Part shown: piece after piece, positions 60,080-64,000 of the stretch
Layout of the letters: each line of letters opens with the position of its first letter
How positions within the stretch are numbered: the stretch's first letter is position 1
Assembly (NCBI RefSeq): GCF_014269225.2
Contig: NZ_CP077097.1
Coordinates: 2,491,001-2,555,000 of the forward strand
From: Pseudomonas anuradhapurensis
GTDB taxonomy: Bacteria; Pseudomonadota; Gammaproteobacteria; Pseudomonadales; Pseudomonadaceae
Direction of reading: 5' to 3'
Length of the DNA stretch: 64,000 nt
Translations under genes and position numbers: made by a program
The notes under the pieces: generated by a model
Databases searched by the model: none
The model's input: only the letters and a program-made list of their open reading frames with translations
Told to the model about the DNA's origin: nothing

Positions 60080-62545
60080 ATGGCCGCTATCCGCCAAGAC
60101 ACCCTGCCGGTAATCCGCGATCTCGATGCGTTCGACCCACGCTCGGGCAACGCGCTGGAGCGCCTGGTGTTCAACCATCGCCTGTCGTTCGTGCTGGGCA
60201 TGCTGTTGGTCACGCTGGTGCTGGGCTACATGGCCCTGACCCGCCTGGAGCTGCGCCCCAGCTTCGACAAGATGCTGCCGCAGGGCCACCCCTATATCCA
60301 CAACTACCTGGAAAACCGCTCATCGCTGCGTGGCCTGGGTAACGCGGTGCGGGTAGTGGTGGAGAATACCCAGGGCGACATCTTCGACCCCGGCTACTTG
60401 CAGACCCTGCGGCACATAAACGACGAGCTGTTCCTCAGCCAGGGCGTGGACCGGGCCTGGGTGAAATCGCTGTGGAGCCCGGCGGTGCGCTGGACCGAGG
60501 TAACCGAAGAGGGCTTCCAGGGCGGCCCGGTGATGCCAGACGGCTACCAGGGGGCGGCAGCTGATATCGAACAACTGCGGCAGAATATCGAGCGCGCCAA
60601 CATCGTCGGCAGCCTGGTGGCGCGTGATTTCAAGTCGAGCATGCTGATCGTGCCGTTGCTCGACCAGGATTCGGCCACGGGCAAAGGCCTCGACTACCAC
60701 GCCTTCTCGGAAAAGCTCGAACAGTTGCGCAGCCAGTACCAGGCCAGCGGCCAGTACCGTATCCATGTGATCGGCTTCGCCAAGCTGGTGGGCGACCTGA
60801 TCGACGGGCTGATCCAGATGATGGCGTTCTTCGCCCTGGCGCTGCTGACCAGCCTGGTGATCATCTACTGCTACACCCGCTGCGTGCGCAGTACCCTGTT
60901 GGTGGTGCTGTGTTCGCTGACAGCAGTGGTGTGGCAGCTGGGCATCGTTGCCTGGCTGGGCTATGCCATCGACCCGTATTCGATCCTGGTGCCGTTCCTG
61001 ATCTTCGCCATCGGCGTGTCGCACGCCGCGCAGAAGATGAACGGCATTCTCCAGGACATTGGCCGTGGCACCCACCGCCAGGTGGCTGCGCGTTATACCT
61101 TCCGCCGCCTGTTCGTTGCCGGGGTTACTGCTTTGCTGGCCGATGCGGTGGGCTTTGCCGTGTTGATGCTGATCGATATCCCGGTGATCCAGGACCTGGC
61201 CATCACCGCCAGCATTGGTGTGGCGGTGTTGATCTTCACCTCGTTGCTGTTGATGCCGGTGGCGCTGTCGTATGTCGGGGTCGGCCGCAAGGCTGCCGAG
61301 CGAGCGCTGGCTATCGACGCCCGTGCCGCGCGGCATCGAGGCTTCGGCCGGCTTTGGGACCTGCTCGACCGTTTCACCGAACGCAAATGGGCCAGCGCCG
61401 CTTTGCTGGCCGCCCTGGTGCTGGCGGTACTCGGCATCCGGGGCAGCCTGCAACTGCAGATCGGTGACCTGGACAGTGGCGCACCCGAGCTGCGCGCGGA
61501 CTCGCGCTACAACCTCGACAACGCCTACATCACCCAGCATTACGCGCTGTCCAGCGACACCTTCGCGGTGATGGTCAAGACCGCCCCGGAAGGCTGCCTG
61601 CAATACCAGACGCTGGTCCTGGCCGACCGCCTGGCCTGGGAACTGCAGCAATTGCCAGGCGTGCAGACCACCGTGTCGCTGGCCAACGCCGTGCGCCAGA
61701 TCACCGCCGGTACCTACGAAGGCAACCCGCGCCTGAACAGCCTGCAGCACAACCAGGACGTGCTCAACTATGCCGCCCAGCAGGCCTCGGTCAATGCCCC
61801 GGAGCTGTTCAACAACGATTGCTCGTTGATGCCGGTCATTGCCTACCTGAAGGACCACCGTGCCGACACCCTGGCCCAGGTGGCTGCCGTGGCCGAGCGC
61901 TTTGCCCAGGCCAACAGCAACGCCGAACAGCAGTTCCTGCTGGCTGCCGGCAGCGCCGGCATCGAGGCCGCCACCAACGTGGTGGTGCGCGAGGCCAACC
62001 ATCGCATGCTGTTACTGGTATACCTGGCGGTCACGCTGTTCTGCCTGTTCACCTTCCGCAGCTGGCGCGCCACGTTGGTCGCGATCCTGCCGCTGATGCT
62101 CACCTCGGTGCTGTGCGAAGCGCTGATGGTGGCCATGGGCATCGGCGTCAAGGTTGCCACCTTACCGGTGATCGCCCTTGGCGTGGGCATCGGCGTGGAC
62201 TATGCGCTGTACCTGCTCAGCGTGCAACTGCACTACCAGCGCACCGGGCTGAGCCTGGCCCAGGCCTACCAGAAAGCCGTGGCCTTCACTGGTCGGGTGG
62301 TGGGGCTGGTCGGCATCACCCTGGCCGCCGGGGTGGTTGGCTGGGCCTGGTCGCCAATCAAGTTCCAGGCCGACATGGGCCTGCTGCTGACCTTCATGTT
62401 CCTGTGGAACATGCTTGGCGCGCTGGTGCTGATCCCCGCGTTATCGCATTTCCTCTTGCGTGGTCAGGCCGCTGCGGTGCCTGCCGAGGCCCAGGCCACG
62501 CCGCTTCCGCAAACCCAAGCAACCGAGTGCTCGCCTCATGTCTGA
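60080..62545 (+). CDS. RND/MMPL family transporter
   Basis: An 821-residue inner-membrane protein with two sets of about six helices and two large periplasmic loops. The first set includes IYCYTRCVRSTLLVVLCSLT and GVSHAAQKMNGILQDIGRGT; the second contains LGVGIGVDYALYLLSVQL with the membrane Asp typical of MMPL proton relays. Members move lipids or hydrophobic molecules. It starts 15 bp after the propeller gene and overlaps the acyl-CoA dehydrogenase by 8 bp. Confidence 0.9.
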   Translation: MAAIRQDTLPVIRDLDAFDPRSGNALERLVFNHRLSFVLGMLLVTLVLGYMALTRLELRPSFDKMLPQGHPYIHNYLENRSSLRGLGNAVRVVVENTQGDIFDPGYLQTLRHINDELFLSQGVDRAWVKSLWSPAVRWTEVTEEGFQGGPVMPDGYQGAAADIEQLRQNIERANIVGSLVARDFKSSMLIVPLLDQDSATGKGLDYHAFSEKLEQLRSQYQASGQYRIHVIGFAKLVGDLIDGLIQMMAFFALALLTSLVIIYCYTRCVRSTLLVVLCSLTAVVWQLGIVAWLGYAIDPYSILVPFLIFAIGVSHAAQKMNGILQDIGRGTHRQVAARYTFRRLFVAGVTALLADAVGFAVLMLIDIPVIQDLAITASIGVAVLIFTSLLLMPVALSYVGVGRKAAERALAIDARAARHRGFGRLWDLLDRFTERKWASAALLAALVLAVLGIRGSLQLQIGDLDSGAPELRADSRYNLDNAYITQHYALSSDTFAVMVKTAPEGCLQYQTLVLADRLAWELQQLPGVQTTVSLANAVRQITAGTYEGNPRLNSLQHNQDVLNYAAQQASVNAPELFNNDCSLMPVIAYLKDHRADTLAQVAAVAERFAQANSNAEQQFLLAAGSAGIEAATNVVVREANHRMLLLVYLAVTLFCLFTFRSWRATLVAILPLMLTSVLCEALMVAMGIGVKVATLPVIALGVGIGVDYALYLLSVQLHYQRTGLSLAQAYQKAVAFTGRVVGLVGITLAAGVVGWAWSPIKFQADMGLLLTFMFLWNMLGALVLIPALSHFLLRGQAAAVPAEAQATPLPQTQATECSPHV

Positions 62546-64000
62546 TTACTTTCCGCCACTGCGCGACATGGATTTTCTGTTCAACGAAGTGTTCGACATC
62601 CCGGCCTGGTGGGCGCAAACCCCCGCCCTGGCCGAGCAGGTCGATGGCGACACGGCCCGGGCCGTGCTCGAACAGGCCGGGCGCCTGATTGCCGAGGTGG
62701 TGGCGCCGCTCAACCGCAGTGGCGACGAGCAAGGCTGCCGCTGGGACGCCGGCCAGGTACGGACCCCCGATGGCTTCGCCGACGCCTACCGGGCCTTCGC
62801 CGCCGATGGCTGGGTCGGCGTAGCGGGCGCCCCCGAGTACGGGGGCATGGGCATGCCGAAAGTGATCGGTGCCCAGCTCGAAGAAATGCTCAATGCCGCC
62901 AACCTGTCGTTCGGCCTGTACCCGATGCTGACGGCCGGGGCCTGCCTGGCGCTGCTCAACCATGCCAGCGAGCCGTTGAAGGCGCTGTACCTGCCGCCCA
63001 TGTACCAAGGGCGCTGGGCGGGTTCGATGTGCCTCACCGAGCCCCATGCCGGTACCGACCTGGGTCTGATCCGCACCCGTGCCGAACCAGGCGCCGATGG
63101 CCGCTACCGCATAACCGGGACCAAGATCTTCATCACGGGCGGTGAGCAGGACCTGACCGAGAACATCATCCACCTGGTGCTGGCGCGGTTGCCGGATGCG
63201 CCCGCCGGGCCGAAGGGCATCTCGCTGTTCCTGGTGCCCAAGGTGCTGGTCGATGCCGACGGTGCGCTGGGCGCGGCCAATACGCTGAGTTGCGGTTCGA
63301 TCGAGCACAAGATGGGCATCAAGGCTTCGGCCACCTGCGTGATGAACTTCGACGCTGCCATCGGCTACCTGATCGGCGAGCCGAACAAGGGCCTCAATGC
63401 CATGTTCACCATGATGAACTACGAGCGTCTGGGTGTGAGTATCCAGGGCCTGGCCCTGGGCGAACGGTCCTACCAGGGCGCCATCGCCTACGCCCGCGAC
63501 CGCCTGCAGGGCCGCGCGCCGACGGGCGCCGAAGCGCCGGGGCAAAGTGCCGACCCGATCGTCGTCCACCCGGACGTGCGGCGCATGCTGCTGACCATGA
63601 AAGCGCTGAACGAAGGTGGGAGGGCGTTTTCCACGTATGTGGCGCTGCAACTGGACCTGGCCAAGTACAGCGAAGACCCTGTCGCGCGTGCCGGTGCCGA
63701 GGCCAGGGTGGCATTGCTCACTCCGGTGGCCAAGGCGTTCCTCACCGACATGGCGCTGGAGACCACCGTGCACGGCCAGCAGGTACTGGGCGGCCATGGC
63801 TATATCCGTGAATGGGGCCAGGAGCAATTGGTCCGCGACTGTCGCATTACCCAGATCTACGAAGGCACCAACGGCATCCAGGCGCTCGACCTGGTGGGGC
63901 GCAAGCTGCTGGCCGATGGCGGCCAGGCCTATCGCAGTGTGTCCGCCGAAATCGGCGCGTTCGCCGAGGCGTTGCCGGCAGCCTGTGCCGAGTTCGGCGC
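62538..64000 (+). CDS. Acyl-CoA dehydrogenase (3' end beyond window)
   Basis: 487 codons are visible from MSDYFPPLRDMDFLFNEVFD to the window edge. The sequence has the FAD-binding blocks MCLTEPHAGTDLG and YRITGTKIFITGGEQD, and the catalytic region IREWGQEQLVRDCRITQIYE followed by GTNGIQALDLVGRKL, in which the Glu of YEGTNG is the expected base. The N-terminal extension is that of the long acyl-CoA dehydrogenases with an extra C-terminal domain (about 590-600 residues). It overlaps the RND gene by 8 bp and links operon B to beta-oxidation-type catabolism. Confidence 0.92.
   Translation, partial: MSDYFPPLRDMDFLFNEVFDIPAWWAQTPALAEQVDGDTARAVLEQAGRLIAEVVAPLNRSGDEQGCRWDAGQVRTPDGFADAYRAFAADGWVGVAGAPEYGGMGMPKVIGAQLEEMLNAANLSFGLYPMLTAGACLALLNHASEPLKALYLPPMYQGRWAGSMCLTEPHAGTDLGLIRTRAEPGADGRYRITGTKIFITGGEQDLTENIIHLVLARLPDAPAGPKGISLFLVPKVLVDADGALGAANTLSCGSIEHKMGIKASATCVMNFDAAIGYLIGEPNKGLNAMFTMMNYERLGVSIQGLALGERSYQGAIAYARDRLQGRAPTGAEAPGQSADPIVVHPDVRRMLLTMKALNEGGRAFSTYVALQLDLAKYSEDPVARAGAEARVALLTPVAKAFLTDMALETTVHGQQVLGGHGYIREWGQEQLVRDCRITQIYEGTNGIQALDLVGRKLLADGGQAYRSVSAEIGAFAEALPAACAEFG

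Noticed and set aside
60320..62002. 560-codon open frame antisense to the RND transporter
   Set aside because: Same shadow effect; Gln/His/Val-rich nonsense composition and no ribosome site.
1..64000. tRNA, rRNA, riboswitch or CRISPR array
   Set aside because: No cloverleaf ending in CCA, rRNA-like segment, conserved riboswitch core or regularly spaced repeats were noticed by eye; a covariance-model scan would be needed to be certain.

Overview
The window reads as chromosome of a Pseudomonas, most likely the P. putida group. This rests on the high G+C with strong third-position bias, the several REP elements ending in a TGTAGGAGCGG or CCTGTGGGAGCGGG type sequence, Pseudomonas-type CTG-N10-CAG LexA boxes, A-rich Crc/Hfq-type leader motifs, and the gene content (VasX-like T6SS effector, YbiT-type ABC-F, carboxyspermidine pathway, DUF1302/DUF1329 pair). 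No rRNA, tRNA, CRISPR array or intact insertion sequence was seen.

Layout. 0-6.7 kb: the 3' end of a type VI secretion vgrG, then four genes joined by 4-bp overlaps or less: DUF4123 adaptor, VasX-like effector, DUF6708 membrane protein and PAAR tip protein. 6.7-8.9 kb: a DNA-repair pair (radical SAM plus TIGR03915) behind a LexA box. 8.9-13.9 kb: a five-gene envelope-sugar operon (UDP-glucose dehydrogenase, UDP-glucuronate epimerase, GT2, LAB_N protein, ArnT-like GT39) that looks like a galacturonic-acid lipid A/LPS modification route. 13.9-28.6 kb: ordinary chromosomal genes: LysR with PfpI-like protein, methyltransferase, nspC with carboxynorspermidine dehydrogenase, a KGG peptide, a serine/threonine dehydratase with its regulator, amidase, YghU, a hydrolase, an MFS exporter and the ABC-F protein.

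28.6-32.5 kb is an accessory scar: a broken tyrosine integrase, a frameshifted phage tail gene (DUF1799), a DUF4236 remnant, an orphan AT-rich fimbrial adhesin and a yedK 3' fragment. 32.6-38.7 kb is an unusual operon of three SPFH/HflK-HflC-type proteins and a His-rich P1B-type metal ATPase. 38.7-47.1 kb holds a GAF-GGDEF cyclase, intact yedK, a LexA box facing an uncharacterised gene and a phage-type gene, a degenerate HD-GYP response regulator opposite a di-haem peroxidase/histidine kinase pair, and small envelope proteins.

47.2-64 kb appears to be one catabolic regulon. Operon A is quinone oxidoreductase, TauD-type dioxygenase, BKACE enzyme, MFS, DsbA-like isomerase, Rieske ferredoxin and a YeiH-type exporter. 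Operon B is a small hydrolase, DUF1302, DUF1329, a YCF48-like protein, an RND/MMPL transporter and an acyl-CoA dehydrogenase cut by the window end. An AraC regulator lies between them. Both operons are preceded by the same 42-bp element (34 of 42 positions identical), and three of their genes carry AAnAAnAA leader motifs typical of Crc/Hfq catabolite repression. This shared-operator regulon and the SPFH/P-type ATPase operon are the best candidates for an undescribed system.
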